DNA of 64,000 bases from Vibrio hippocampi. GTDB lineage: Bacteria; Pseudomonadota; Gammaproteobacteria; Enterobacterales; Vibrionaceae. Numbering within the stretch: position 1 is the first letter of the stretch; each line of letters opens with the position of its first letter. The position numbers and the translations under genes are program-made. The notes under the pieces were generated by a model. That model did not search any database. It was not told where the DNA came from and was given only the letters and a program-made list of their open reading frames with translations. The stretch is from positions 310,001-374,000 of the forward strand of contig NZ_CAKLCM010000001.1 of assembly GCF_921292975.1 (NCBI RefSeq), given 5' to 3'. Below, one piece after another: positions 11,477 through 20,855 of the stretch.

Positions 11477-12115
11477 GTGATTAGGCGACACAAATTGGCA
11501 GCGTTGATATGTACAGCTCTTTTGAGTTGGTCTAGTGCTTCTCAGGCAAAGGAGATCAGTGCTCCGATCCCTATTTACTCAGAAAATGAGTTAATCAATC
11601 TTATTGAGCAAAATACCCATCTAGCACGCGTAAAAGCCGACAACTGCCAGCTTGTAGAAGATATTATGGCGCGCGCGACGCGTATCAGTTTACCTGCTTA
11701 TGAGTTCCTTTATGGTGACATGTTAGCGTGGGGAGTCTGCGTTCAGCAGGACGTTGAACTCGGTCTATATTATATGGAGAATGCAGCGCATCAAGGCTTA
11801 CCCGTCGCTTTAGAGCAATTGGGACGTTATTACTCCAGAGGTACCTTTGTTCAGCAAGACAAAGAGCGAGCCATTCCTTACTTTAGAGAGGCGGCGTCAA
11901 TGGGTAATATTGATGCACGCATTCAATTAGCTGAACTACTGCTTCGTGATTATGGCAGCCCCCTCGACTATGAAGACGCCTATCGCTGGCTTTACAACTC
12001 AATCACGCCAGATAATCGTAAGCACAAACGTATTTCCATGCTGCGACTTGGTTTGGAACAGCGCATGCCACAAAATATTATTGCGAGAGCCAAGCGCCGA
12101 ACTACTTTCTGGTAA
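11477..12115 (+). CDS. motX: sodium-driven flagellar motor protein MotX
   Basis: MotX is a periplasmic T-ring component of the sodium-driven polar flagellar motor. With MotY it recruits PomA/PomB stators to the basal body. The product (212 residues from a GTG start) has a signal peptide ending SQAKE and Sel1-like repeats such as GLYYMENAAHQGLPVALEQLGRYYSRG. The GTG at 11477 was preferred over the in-frame ATG at 11456 because it gives the family's usual length of about 211 and follows an AGAGGT Shine-Dalgarno. Position between purA and rnr is typical for vibrios. A sigma-28 promoter precedes it. Confidence 0.9.
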   Translation: MIRRHKLAALICTALLSWSSASQAKEISAPIPIYSENELINLIEQNTHLARVKADNCQLVEDIMARATRISLPAYEFLYGDMLAWGVCVQQDVELGLYYMENAAHQGLPVALEQLGRYYSRGTFVQQDKERAIPYFREAASMGNIDARIQLAELLLRDYGSPLDYEDAYRWLYNSITPDNRKHKRISMLRLGLEQRMPQNIIARAKRRTTFW

Positions 12116-12131
12116 CCGCAACTACCATTAA

Positions 12132-12159
12132 CAAACCCTTACCGACAGCAGAGGGTTTG
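12132..12159 (+). terminator. hairpin after motX
   Basis: CAAACCCT (12132-12139) and AGGGTTTG (12152-12159) form a perfect 8-bp stem with a 12-base loop. There is no T-run, so termination would be weak or factor-assisted. Confidence 0.45.
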
Positions 12160-12256
12160 CGGTATTCATTCTGGTGTTTTTTAAAAGCATTTCTGTAGCT
12201 TATTCAGAGACTCAGATATACTAGAGCCATACCTTCCTTTCTAGACAGGCCCGCGT

Positions 12257-14704
12257 ATGTCAGAGACTATCCAAAACGACCCATTTGCCGATCGTGAATC
12301 CCAAAATTACTCCAACCCTATTCCTAGCCGAGAATTCATTATTGAATATTTGGAGCAGGCGGGTGTGCCTTTAAATCGCAATGATCTGTTTGAGGCTTTG
12401 CAATTAAAGGGAGAAGAACATTACGAGGGATTGCGTCGTCGACTGCGTGCGATGGAGCGAGATGGTCAACTGGTGTTTACCCGCCGTCAATGTTATGCGT
12501 TGCCGGAAAAACTGGAATTGATAAAAGGCTATGTTATTGGTCATAAAGATGGTCATGGTTGGGTACGTCCAGAAGGAAGCGTAGGCAAAGAGAGTGATAT
12601 TCTGTTGCCTCATCATCAAATGCGTACACTTTTGCATGGTGACTTTGTTTTGGTTCAGCCATCAGGCACCGATAAACGAGGTCGTAAAGAAGGGCGTTTG
12701 GTACGTGTGCTGGAAGAGCGCAAAGCGCAAGTGGTTGGTCGCTTTTTCTTGGAATATGGTTATGCCTACGTTGTTGCCGATGATTCACGCATTAGCCAAG
12801 ACATACTGATTCCTAACGAGCATCGTGGTGGTGCGAGAATGGGTAATGTCGTTGTGGTTGAAGTGACAGATAGAGGCAGTCGCTCGAAGGGCATGGTTGG
12901 GCGAGTAGTTGAGGTATTGGGTGAAAATATGGCACCCGGTATGGAGATTCAGATAGCAATTCGCACTCACCAAATCCCGCATGAATGGCCACAAGAGGTG
13001 GACAAGCAGGTAACGCAATTTGGCGAGTTTGTCCCTGAAGAGGCTAAGCAAGGGCGTGTAGACTTAAGAGATCTGCCTTTGGTCACTATTGATGGCGAAG
13101 ATGCTCGCGACTTTGATGACGCGGTTTACTGTGAGCGTAAGAAAAGCGGTGGTTGGCGTCTTTGGGTCGCGATTGCAGATGTGAGTTATTACGTTCGTCC
13201 CGATACAGCTTTAGACAAAGAAGCGATTCAAAGAGGCAACTCAGTTTATTTCCCCTCTCAGGTCGTGCCGATGCTTCCAGAGGTATTGTCGAACGGTCTT
13301 TGCTCTCTTAATCCACAGGTTGACCGTCTCTGTATGGTGTGTGAAATGACGATCTCCGATACAGGTAAGCTATCGGGTTACAAGCACTATGAAGCGGTCA
13401 TGAACTCTCATGCTCGACTCACTTACAATAAAGTGCATGACATCTTAGAAGGTGATGAAGAACTGACTCAGCGCTATCAATCCGTCGTTCCTCATTTGCA
13501 AGAGCTTCACAGCATGTATCAAGTGCTGAAAAACTCCAGAGATCAACGTGGTGCGATTGAGTTTGAAACCGTTGAAACCAAGTTTATTTTTAATGCGGAG
13601 AGAAAAATTGACCGCATAGAACCGGTTATCCGCAATGACGCGCACAAAATTATCGAAGAGTGTATGATTCTCGCCAATATCGCATCGGCTTCGCTAGTCG
13701 AAAAAGCGAAAGAGGCGGCGCTGTACCGTATTCATGAATCTCCCGGAGAGGAACGTTTACAGGGTTTCCGAGATTTTCTCGGTGAGTTAGGGCTTAACCT
13801 TTCGGGAGGCTTAGAGCCATCACCTACCGATTACGCCTCATTGATCAAACAAATTGGTGAGAGACAAGATAAAGAGCTGATCCAAACCATGCTGCTACGT
13901 TCGATGAAGCAAGCGGTCTATAATGCCGATAACGCAGGGCACTTTGGTCTAGCACTTAAACGTTATGCACACTTTACGTCACCGATTCGACGTTATCCGG
14001 ATCTGCTGCTGCACCGCGCGATTAAGTATCTGATTGCCAAACAGAACGGCACTAACACCGAACGATGGACGCCAACGGGTGGATACCACTACTCGTTTGA
14101 CGACATGGATTTCTATGGTGAGCAGTGTTCGATGACCGAGCGTCGAGCCGATGATGCGACTCGAGATGTGGCCGATTGGCTTAAGTGTGAGTATATGCAG
14201 GACCATGTGGGTGAAGAACTCGATGGTGTAATTGCCAATGTAACTGGCTTCGGTTTCTTTGTGCGTCTCACTGAGCTGCATATTGATGGTCTGGTACATA
14301 TCTCGACACTCGCTAATGATTACTATCAATTTGACCCAATCGGACAGCGATTGATTGGTGAAAGCTTCGGTGCGATTTATCGCCTTGGTGATGCGGTTAA
14401 GGTGAAAGTTCTATCCGTTAACCTTGATGATAAACAGATTGATTTTGAGTTAGTCGAAACCAGTCGCCCGCTTCGTGGCAAAGGTAAAACAGCCAAGAAG
14501 CGGGCTGCAGAAGCACAAAAGAAAGCCAAAGAGAAAAAGCGTGGTGTTGCATCAAAGGGTAAAGCGACAAGAAAAGCCAAACCAATGGTGGAAGCGACGG
14601 TGCGTCCTGATGGTCAGCAAGATAGCAAACCAAACAAGCGCCACAAAAAATCGAAAGCGAGTAAAGCCCGTAAAAATAAGGCTCCTCGCTCTACTAGTAA
14701 GTAA
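12257..14704 (+). CDS. rnr: ribonuclease R
   Basis: RNase R is a processive 3'-5' exoribonuclease that degrades structured RNA and takes part in tmRNA-linked and ribosomal RNA quality control. The 815 residues show an N-terminal winged-helix-like domain (about 20-85), cold-shock OB folds (about 90-250), the RNB catalytic domain with the acidic cluster D279, D285, D287 and D288 in [13 protein letters not shown], and an S1 domain (about 645-725). A long Lys/Ala-rich tail (about 735-815) follows, probably helping to unwind structured RNA. rlmB follows 36 bases later, as in E. coli. Confidence 0.97.
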   Translation: MSETIQNDPFADRESQNYSNPIPSREFIIEYLEQAGVPLNRNDLFEALQLKGEEHYEGLRRRLRAMERDGQLVFTRRQCYALPEKLELIKGYVIGHKDGHGWVRPEGSVGKESDILLPHHQMRTLLHGDFVLVQPSGTDKRGRKEGRLVRVLEERKAQVVGRFFLEYGYAYVVADDSRISQDILIPNEHRGGARMGNVVVVEVTDRGSRSKGMVGRVVEVLGENMAPGMEIQIAIRTHQIPHEWPQEVDKQVTQFGEFVPEEAKQGRVDLRDLPLVTIDGEDARDFDDAVYCERKKSGGWRLWVAIADVSYYVRPDTALDKEAIQRGNSVYFPSQVVPMLPEVLSNGLCSLNPQVDRLCMVCEMTISDTGKLSGYKHYEAVMNSHARLTYNKVHDILEGDEELTQRYQSVVPHLQELHSMYQVLKNSRDQRGAIEFETVETKFIFNAERKIDRIEPVIRNDAHKIIEECMILANIASASLVEKAKEAALYRIHESPGEERLQGFRDFLGELGLNLSGGLEPSPTDYASLIKQIGERQDKELIQTMLLRSMKQAVYNADNAGHFGLALKRYAHFTSPIRRYPDLLLHRAIKYLIAKQNGTNTERWTPTGGYHYSFDDMDFYGEQCSMTERRADDATRDVADWLKCEYMQDHVGEELDGVIANVTGFGFFVRLTELHIDGLVHISTLANDYYQFDPIGQRLIGESFGAIYRLGDAVKVKVLSVNLDDKQIDFELVETSRPLRGKGKTAKKRAAEAQKKAKEKKRGVASKGKATRKAKPMVEATVRPDGQQDSKPNKRHKKSKASKARKNKAPRSTSK

Positions 14705-14740
14705 CTAATTAATAAAAGTAACCGATTCAAGGTCTAATCC

Positions 14741-15481
14741 ATGAGTAATGAATTTATTTACGGCATCCATGCAGTAAAAGCGGTTTTAGATAAAGACCCT
14801 GCACGCTTCATCGAGGCGTTTGTATTGAAGGGACGTCAAGACGACCGTTTGATGCCAGTACTGAATGAACTGAACCAGTTTGGCATCTCAATCCAGCAAA
14901 TGGGACGTAAGGCACTGGATGACAAAGCGAAAGGCGCCAATCATCAAGGGATTATTGCGCGCGTTAAGCCGGCAAAAGCGCTAAATGAACACGATTTAGA
15001 GCAAATCATTGCCCAAAGCAACCAGCCTTTGCTGCTGATTCTTGACGGTGTGACAGATCCTCATAACCTAGGTGCTTGTTTGCGTAATGCCGATGCCGCT
15101 GGTGTGGCTGCCGTGATCGTTCCTAAGGATAAATCAGCACCGTTAACGGCAACGGTGAGCAAAGTAGCCTGTGGCGCAGCGGAAACCGTTCCTTTGGTGC
15201 GAGTCACCAATCTAGCAAGAACAATGCGCGCTATTCAGGAGCAGGGTATTTGGATTGTTGGAACAGCGGGTGAAGCAACACATGATATATACCAAGCTAA
15301 GCTCGATGGTCCGCTCGCTATTGTCATGGGCGCAGAAGGTGACGGTATGCGCCGCCTAACTCGAGAAACGTGTGATGACTTAATTAAAATCCCTATGGCA
15401 GGTTCAGTCTCTAGCCTAAACGTATCGGTCGCCTCAGGTATCTGCCTGTTTGAAGCGGTAAGACAGCGCTTAAGTCGATAG
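14741..15481 (+). CDS. rlmB: 23S rRNA (guanosine-2'-O-)-methyltransferase RlmB
   Basis: RlmB methylates the 2'-OH of G2251 in the peptidyl-transferase loop of 23S rRNA using SAM. The 246-residue SpoU-family protein has the N-terminal substrate-binding domain (1-75) and the knotted methyltransferase domain with [23 protein letters not shown] (motif 1), [13 protein letters not shown] (motif 2) and [18 protein letters not shown] (motif 3). It is co-oriented with rnr and closed by a terminator at 15507-15543. Confidence 0.97.
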   Translation: MSNEFIYGIHAVKAVLDKDPARFIEAFVLKGRQDDRLMPVLNELNQFGISIQQMGRKALDDKAKGANHQGIIARVKPAKALNEHDLEQIIAQSNQPLLLILDGVTDPHNLGACLRNADAAGVAAVIVPKDKSAPLTATVSKVACGAAETVPLVRVTNLARTMRAIQEQGIWIVGTAGEATHDIYQAKLDGPLAIVMGAEGDGMRRLTRETCDDLIKIPMAGSVSSLNVSVASGICLFEAVRQRLSR

Positions 15482-15506
15482 CATCACCGCCAATCGAATC
15501 AATAAT

Positions 15507-15543
15507 AAAAAGCGGACTTTCGATAATGAAAGTCCGCTTTTTT
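15507..15543. terminator. bidirectional terminator between rlmB and slyX
   Basis: AAGCGGACTTTC (15510-15521) pairs perfectly with GAAAGTCCGCTT (15528-15539). An A-run before and a T-run after let it work for rlmB on the plus strand and for slyX on the minus strand. Confidence 0.93.
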
Positions 15544-15581
15544 AGGTTTTTAACGCGGTTTCAGATAGGCGATACGGTGCA

Positions 15582-15809
15582 TTAATAGTGTGGAGGCGGG
15601 GTTTCCTCTGTAGCGTCAGCAAGGTTCGAAGTGTCCATGTTTTTTACTTTTCCAACCACGTACTTCATCTGATCTTGCATCTTAGTGATCAGCAGTTGCT
15701 GTTGAGTCAGTGCGTCATTTAACTCTTCAATGGTTTGTTCTTGGAATGCGACTTTGCACTCCAAATCATTAATACGCTCTTCAAGAGTTTCAATTTGTGA
15801 ATTATTCAT
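15582..15809 (-). CDS. slyX: SlyX family coiled-coil protein
   Basis: The 75-residue product is a Glu/Gln-rich coiled coil (about 5-55) with the SlyX C-terminal signature ETPPPHY. The biochemical function is unknown. In E. coli slyX lies next to fkpA and yheO, and the same neighbourhood is seen here. It is the second gene of a minus-strand pair, starting five bases after the WD40 lipoprotein gene ends, so the two are probably co-transcribed. Confidence 0.9.
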   Translation of the reverse strand: MNNSQIETLEERINDLECKVAFQEQTIEELNDALTQQQLLITKMQDQMKYVVGKVKNMDTSNLADATEETPPPHY

Positions 15810-15814
15810 CGCAA

Positions 15815-16795
15815 TTACTCGTCAATTTGCCAAGCCTGTACTACGCCCGCTGATGAGGCTGAAACCACCATCTCTGAGCTATGGAATGCGGCATCATACA
15901 CTACTCCTCTCGGTGGGCGCACATCTTTTAACATGGCAACTTCATAGCTGTCCATCAAAGAGCCTGTGGAGGTGTCCCATACCATTAATCTGGACGCCGG
16001 CGTGCCGGTAGCAAGTTTGCTGCCGTCGTCAGAAAAGCGTGCGCTTGAGAAGATCAACTGTCGATGCCAACTACTCAGTTTCGCTTGCTGTTGACCTGTA
16101 CTCAGATCCCAAATGATAGCGTTGTTACCGCTGTCTGAAGTCAGAGCTAGGTGTCCGTCTCTCTGTAGTTCGGTCGTACCAACTCTTTGATCATGTTGGA
16201 AGCGGTGAATTATCTGTCCGGTGCTGGTATCCCAAAAATAGGCGTTATGGTCATTGCCACCGGATAGAGCATATTTTCCATTGGGTGATAAGGCAACCGT
16301 GTTGACTTTTTCTTGGTGGGCAAGGAACTCTAGGCGCCGACCAGTGACTAAGTCAATGAAGATGGCTTTTCCGTTACTTAAGCCAAGAAGTACCAATGTG
16401 CCGTTGTTACTGATTGCGATATCTTGAATCAACCCATCGGAAATGGACCATAGTCCTTTGGATTGTGACCATGCGAGATCCCAAATGGCGAAGTTGGTTT
16501 GAGTCGCGGTAATCGCAAAGCGCGCATTATCAGAAAATCTCATAAGAGAGATGATGTTTTGTTCAGGGTCTTGGATGCCAAGCTTAGCTAATAATGTGTT
16601 TTGCTCTAGATCCCACAACTGTAAATGTTGTTGCTTAGAGTAAAGCAAAGCAAATCGAGCATCGCGGCTCAGTGCTAAACTGGTTGAACCTTCTGGTGCG
16701 AGCGGCCAGGTTTTGTCAGCTTGGGTTTGAAAAAAACACCCATTTAACAGGCTGATGACAATAAGACAGGTTACAGAATGAGATATTATTCGCAT
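15815..16795 (-). CDS. WD40-repeat lipoprotein
   Basis: The product of about 326 residues begins with a lipoprotein signal (lipobox LLNGC near residue 20), so it should be lipidated and membrane-anchored. The rest is about seven WD40-type blades, visible as repeats such as VNTVALSPNGKYALSGGNDHNAYFWD and related TGQ...WD units, predicting one beta-propeller. ATG codons at 16798 and 16795 are adjacent, and the second has the better spacing to AGG. The gene shares an operon with slyX. Its partner proteins are unknown. A scaffold role is inference from the fold. Confidence 0.75.
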   Translation of the reverse strand: MRIISHSVTCLIVISLLNGCFFQTQADKTWPLAPEGSTSLALSRDARFALLYSKQQHLQLWDLEQNTLLAKLGIQDPEQNIISLMRFSDNARFAITATQTNFAIWDLAWSQSKGLWSISDGLIQDIAISNNGTLVLLGLSNGKAIFIDLVTGRRLEFLAHQEKVNTVALSPNGKYALSGGNDHNAYFWDTSTGQIIHRFQHDQRVGTTELQRDGHLALTSDSGNNAIIWDLSTGQQQAKLSSWHRQLIFSSARFSDDGSKLATGTPASRLMVWDTSTGSLMDSYEVAMLKDVRPPRGVVYDAAFHSSEMVVSASSAGVVQAWQIDE

Positions 16796-16962
16796 CATTA
16801 CCTATATTCCATGTTGAGACTTGAGCATTAGAGAGTATATTTATATTCTATAATCAAGAAAAATCACTAGATTTAGATAGTTACGCATACTGTCAATAAT
16901 GACAAGCTTTGCAAATGTTAATGGCTGTTAGATCTATAATACTTCCATAATCGGAGAAATAA
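16796..16962. other. divergent intergenic region WD40 gene / fkpA
   Basis: 167 bases between divergent genes. A TATAAT at 16935-16940 is a good -10 for fkpA, but the nearest -35-like hexamer (TTGCAA at 16909-16914) is 20 bases away, longer than usual. A sigma-E type promoter, expected from E. coli fkpA, was not found. Confidence 0.4.
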
Positions 16963-17745
16963 ATGAAATCACTATTTAAAGTGTCGTTACTTGCAGCGAC
17001 TGTTATGTTAGCTGTAGGTTGTCAAAAAGAAGAGGCACCGAAAGAAGTTAAGCCAACAGCACAAGTGGAAGCCGAAGCGCCTAAAGCGGTGGTATTCAAA
17101 TCTGAAGATGACAAAGCGGCCTATGCGATTGGTGTTTCTTTTGCAAACTATCTAAGTGCGAGCCTAGACAAGCCAGCGGAATTCGGTATCGAGCTTAAGA
17201 AAGAGCTGGTACTTAAAGGTATTGAGCAAGCATTTGCAGACAAGGCTGAGTTGACAGAAGATGAGATTCGCCAAACGCTGGAAAGTTTGGATCAGCGCGT
17301 TGCAGAAACGATGCAAAAGCAAGTAGAAGAAAAAGCAGCAGCCACTAAACAAGAAGGCGATGCGTTCCGTGCTGAATTTGAGAAGCAAGAGGGCGTCGTA
17401 AAAGCCGATTCTGGTCTGCTATATCAAGTAGAGGCGCAAGGTGAAGGCGAGCAACCAAAAGAGACAGACACGGTTGTTGTGCACTATAAAGGTACATTAA
17501 TCGACGGCACTCAGTTTGATAGCTCCTACGATCGTGGTGAGCCAGCCACTTTCCCACTTAACCGTGTTATTCCTGGTTGGACGGAAGGCGTACAGTTGAT
17601 GAAGCCTGGTGCAAAATACAAATTTGTTATTCCGCCAGAGCTCGCATACGGTGAGCAAGATACCCCAACGATTCCAGCAAACTCAACGTTAGTATTTGAA
17701 GTTGAACTACTATCGGTTGAAAATGAACAAGCATCGGGTCAATAA
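16963..17745 (+). CDS. fkpA: FKBP-type peptidyl-prolyl isomerase FkpA, lipoprotein form
   Basis: FkpA is a periplasmic prolyl isomerase and chaperone. The 260 residues comprise a signal with an apparent lipobox (LAVGC, Cys about residue 20), a Mip-like N-terminal dimerisation domain with a long helix (about 45-140) and a C-terminal FKBP domain (about 155-252) with VVVHYKGTLIDGTQFDSS and IPPELAYGE. E. coli FkpA is soluble and lacks the Cys, so this version is probably membrane-anchored like Legionella or Neisseria Mip. An AGAAAT-type Shine-Dalgarno precedes the ATG. Confidence 0.93.
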   Translation: MKSLFKVSLLAATVMLAVGCQKEEAPKEVKPTAQVEAEAPKAVVFKSEDDKAAYAIGVSFANYLSASLDKPAEFGIELKKELVLKGIEQAFADKAELTEDEIRQTLESLDQRVAETMQKQVEEKAAATKQEGDAFRAEFEKQEGVVKADSGLLYQVEAQGEGEQPKETDTVVVHYKGTLIDGTQFDSSYDRGEPATFPLNRVIPGWTEGVQLMKPGAKYKFVIPPELAYGEQDTPTIPANSTLVFEVELLSVENEQASGQ

Positions 17746-17764
17746 GCCCTAAATTTAAATGATT

Positions 17765-17791
17765 AAAAGCTCGCTTCGGCGAGCTTTTTTT
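17765..17791 (+). terminator. intrinsic terminator after fkpA
   Basis: AAAAGCTCGC (17765-17774), a TTCG loop and the matching GCGAGCTTTT arm are followed by more T residues. Confidence 0.93.
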
Positions 17792-17920
17792 ATTGCATCA
17801 GTAACCAAGTTTTTTGTCCTAAATCACTAGTTGATGACTTTGTTTGAGGTAGCGTTCAAAATTTCTGATAAACTTACATAAATTTTTTAAGTTTTCTCTA
17901 TTGGACAGGGTCGACATATT

Positions 17921-18631
17921 GTGACGGACATAGCTAATCCTGATGAGTTGCTTGAAATGGAGTCGGTTGATGTGGCGCCATTTAGTGAGCACGATAAAAT
18001 CATTTTAAAATCTTACGAAGCGGTGGTAGACGGATTGGCGAGTCTAATCGGTCCCTTTTGTGAGATTGTTTTGCACTCTTTAGAAGATCTCAACACTTCT
18101 GCAGTAAAGATAGCCAATGGTGAAAATACAGGTCGCCAGGTAGGTTCGCCGATTACGGACTTAGCACTAAAGATGCTAAAAGATATTGAAGGCTCTGAGC
18201 GTAACTTCTCTCGCTCTTACTTTACTCGAGCGAAAGGTGGCGTCTTTATGAAGTCGATCACGATTGCCATCAGGAACGGTGATAATCGAGTGATTGGTCT
18301 TTTGTGTATCAACGTTAATCTCGATGCCCCATTCTCTCAGATCCTACAATCATTCATGCCGACGCAAGAAGCTAAAGAGGCCGCTTCATCGGTAAACTTT
18401 GCCAGTGATGTAGAAGAACTTGTCGACCAAACGGTTGAACGTACGATTGAAGATATCAATGCAGACAAGTCAGTTTCAAATAACACTAAGAACAGACAGA
18501 TCGTGATGGAACTGTTTGATAAAGGCATTTTTGATATTAAAGATGCGATTAACCGCGTCGCTGACAGATTGAACATCTCAAAGCATACGGTTTACCTCTA
18601 TATCCGTCAGCGCAAAACTGAGGACGAGTAG
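17921..18631 (+). CDS. YheO-like PAS/helix-turn-helix regulator
   Basis: The 236-residue product matches the YheO family: an N-terminal PAS-like sensor domain (about 30-135, including [13 protein letters not shown] and [10 protein letters not shown]) and a C-terminal helix-turn-helix (about 185-232, [22 protein letters not shown]). The E. coli homologue also lies immediately upstream of tusDCB, and its ligand is unknown. The start is GTG at 17921. The stop is one base before the tusD start, so it appears to be the first gene of a yheO-tusDCB operon. Regulation of tRNA thiolation by it is inference. Confidence 0.85.
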   Translation: MTDIANPDELLEMESVDVAPFSEHDKIILKSYEAVVDGLASLIGPFCEIVLHSLEDLNTSAVKIANGENTGRQVGSPITDLALKMLKDIEGSERNFSRSYFTRAKGGVFMKSITIAIRNGDNRVIGLLCINVNLDAPFSQILQSFMPTQEAKEAASSVNFASDVEELVDQTVERTIEDINADKSVSNNTKNRQIVMELFDKGIFDIKDAINRVADRLNISKHTVYLYIRQRKTEDE

Positions 18632-18632
18632 C

Positions 18633-19028
18633 GTGTCTTCTCTGACTTACTCTTTGGTGGTTAACGGTTCTGTCTATGGCTCACAGTCTGCAAGAAGCGC
18701 TTATCTATTTGCTCAAGCGTTGATTGCTCGAGGGCATAAATTAGTCAGTGTGTTCTTTTACCAAGATGGCATTTTGAATGCATCGAGCCTGACGGTGCCC
18801 GCCAATGATGAGTTCGATTTGGTGAGAGCATGGCAAAAGTTGGCGGAAGAACATAACGTTAAACTAGAAACTTGTGTGGCTGCGTCGTTAAGGCGAGGGG
18901 TAGTCAGTTCAGAAGAGGCAAATCAGCACCAATTAACCGCGAGTAACTTAGCCCCAGGGTTTGAGTTAGCGGGTCTAGGTGGACTGGCGACAGCGTTATT
19001 AACCCAAGATAGAGTGGTGCAGTTCTAA
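18633..19028 (+). CDS. tusD: sulfurtransferase complex subunit TusD
   Basis: TusD is the catalytic subunit of the TusBCD sulfur relay, which passes persulfide from TusA to TusE for 2-thiolation of U34 in Lys, Glu and Gln tRNAs. The 131-residue DsrE-fold protein has its likely active-site cysteine at residue 81 ([12 protein letters not shown]). The start is GTG at 18633, one base after the yheO-like stop. tusC follows with no gap. Confidence 0.95.
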   Translation: MSSLTYSLVVNGSVYGSQSARSAYLFAQALIARGHKLVSVFFYQDGILNASSLTVPANDEFDLVRAWQKLAEEHNVKLETCVAASLRRGVVSSEEANQHQLTASNLAPGFELAGLGGLATALLTQDRVVQF

Positions 19029-19379
19029 ATGTTAGGTTTTGTATTTCATTCTTTGCCTCACTCAAGCTCGTCTGGTCGAGAAGGACTGGACGCACTATTA
19101 GCGACGTCGGCATTTACTGAAGATATCAAAGTATTCTTTATTGCTGGTGGTGTGAATCAATTGCGTAAAGGGCAACAGGCAGAAACGGTACTAAGTAAAG
19201 ACTATATTAGTGCGTATAGATTATTAGAACTTTACGATATTGAGCAGATCTATATTTGCGAGCAGAGCTTAAACCAATACGGACTAACGTTGACAGATTG
19301 CGTGATAGAAGGAGAGCTCCTATCACATCATGCGATAACCGCAGAACTTAGCCAATGCAGTAAAGTCGTGAGCTTTTAA
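19029..19379 (+). CDS. tusC: sulfurtransferase complex subunit TusC
   Basis: TusC is a structural subunit of the TusBCD heterohexamer. The 116-residue DsrE-like protein starts with GFVFHSLPHSSSSGREGLDALLA, typical of the family, and lies directly after the tusD stop. It has no clear catalytic cysteine of the TusD type, in keeping with a structural role. Confidence 0.94.
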   Translation: MLGFVFHSLPHSSSSGREGLDALLATSAFTEDIKVFFIAGGVNQLRKGQQAETVLSKDYISAYRLLELYDIEQIYICEQSLNQYGLTLTDCVIEGELLSHHAITAELSQCSKVVSF

Positions 19380-19387
19380 GGTGCTTT

Positions 19388-19651
19388 ATGTTACATATCA
19401 TCAAAAATAAAGCGGGCTTAGAGGCTGCTTCTGTTTTTTTATCCTCGCAAGATGAGCTGATTTTGATTGAAGAGGCCAGCTATTTGACCAAACTTTGCTC
19501 AGAGAGTATCACTGAACGAAGTTTTGTATTACTTGAGGACCTTTTGGCTCGAGGGATCAATAAAGAGCAAGTGGCATCTTGTGAAGTTGTTGATTTTTCG
19601 GGTTTTGTTAGGCTTACTGAGCGTCACGATTCCAGCCTTACTTGGGAATAG
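19388..19651 (+). CDS. tusB: sulfurtransferase complex subunit TusB
   Basis: TusB is the smallest subunit of the TusBCD sulfur relay. The 87-residue product opens with MLHIIKNKAG and has DELILIEEASY, the DsrH-family pattern. It sits eight bases after tusC and ends the operon. The 164 bases that follow carry the str operon promoter. Confidence 0.92.
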   Translation: MLHIIKNKAGLEAASVFLSSQDELILIEEASYLTKLCSESITERSFVLLEDLLARGINKEQVASCEVVDFSGFVRLTERHDSSLTWE

Positions 19652-19707
19652 AACCCCCATTCTATCTACGGATTATTGTTACAGGTTAAAAAAGATCTGT
19701 ATATTTC

Positions 19708-19736
19708 TTGACACACCCCTCACTGCTGCATAGAAT
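19708..19736 (+). promoter_or_regulatory. sigma-70 promoter of the str operon
   Basis: A perfect -35 TTGACA (19708-19713) and a -10 TAGAAT (19731-19736) are separated by 17 bases. Initiation would fall near 19743, just before a leader hairpin. Confidence 0.9.
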
Positions 19737-19743
19737 TTTGCGT

Positions 19744-19768
19744 CCCTAATTGCCATTGGTAGTTAGGG
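19744..19768 (+). promoter_or_regulatory. hairpin at the 5' end of the str operon leader
   Basis: CCCTAATTGCC (19744-19754) pairs with GGTAGTTAGGG (19758-19768), with two G-T wobbles and a three-base loop. It would form at or near the 5' end of the rpsL transcript. A role in mRNA stability or autoregulation is inference. Confidence 0.5.
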
Positions 19769-19812
19769 CTAGATTTTTCACAAAGCTTACTTTCAAGTAA
19801 ATCAGGAGCTAG

Positions 19813-20190
<378 letters not shown>

Positions 20191-20307
20191 TGCCCTTCTT
20201 TTTAAAGAGAAGCGTTAAGTAAGGCCAAACACTAAAATTAAATTTTAATTTTTGAAGAAACTGTAAAGTTTTGGATAACCTGAAGAATAAGACAACGGAG
20301 AAATTCC

Positions 20308-20778
20308 ATGCCACGTCGTCGCGTAATTGGTCAGCGTAAGATCCTTCCAGATCCGAAGTTTAAATCTGAACTGCTGGCAAAATTCGTTAACATCCTTATG
20401 GTTGACGGAAAAAAATCTACTGCAGAGAAAATCGTTTACACTGCACTAGATGCAATGGCTGAGAAGTCTGGCAAAGACCACTTAGCTGTATTTGAAGAAG
20501 CTCTTGAAAATGTTCGCCCAGCGGTAGAAGTTAAATCTCGCCGTGTAGGTGGTTCAACTTACCAAGTACCTGTAGAAGTTCGTCCGGTTCGCCGTAACGC
20601 ACTTGCTATGCGTTGGTTGGTTGAAGCTGCGCGTAAGCGTGGTGAAAAATCTATGGCTCAACGCCTAGCTGCTGAAATGCTAGATGCGTCTGAGAACAAA
20701 GGTACTGCGGTTAAGAAACGTGAAGACGTTCACCGCATGGCTGATGCTAACAAAGCGTTTGCTCATTACCGTTGGTAA
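20308..20778 (+). CDS. rpsG: 30S ribosomal protein S7
   Basis: S7 nucleates assembly of the 30S head by binding the 3' domain of 16S rRNA. In E. coli it represses its own operon by binding the rpsL-rpsG intergenic RNA. The 156-residue product starts [18 protein letters not shown] and has the family's [17 protein letters not shown] segment. The ATG follows an ACGGAG Shine-Dalgarno. A perfect 11-bp hairpin lies between its stop and fusA. Confidence 0.98.
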   Translation: MPRRRVIGQRKILPDPKFKSELLAKFVNILMVDGKKSTAEKIVYTALDAMAEKSGKDHLAVFEEALENVRPAVEVKSRRVGGSTYQVPVEVRPVRRNALAMRWLVEAARKRGEKSMAQRLAAEMLDASENKGTAVKKREDVHRMADANKAFAHYRW

Positions 20779-20787
20779 TACCTTTTC

Positions 20788-20818
20788 AGTGCTGCGAGTC
20801 TCCCTCGCAGCACTTTTC
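20788..20818 (+). terminator. intercistronic hairpin between rpsG and fusA
   Basis: AGTGCTGCGAG (20788-20798) pairs perfectly with CTCGCAGCACT (20804-20814), followed by TTTTC. The T-run is short and fusA starts 41 bases later, so it may be an attenuator or mRNA-processing hairpin, not a full stop. Confidence 0.6.
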
Positions 20819-20855
20819 TATACTCTAAGGAACCCCTTAGTAAGAGGATACAATC

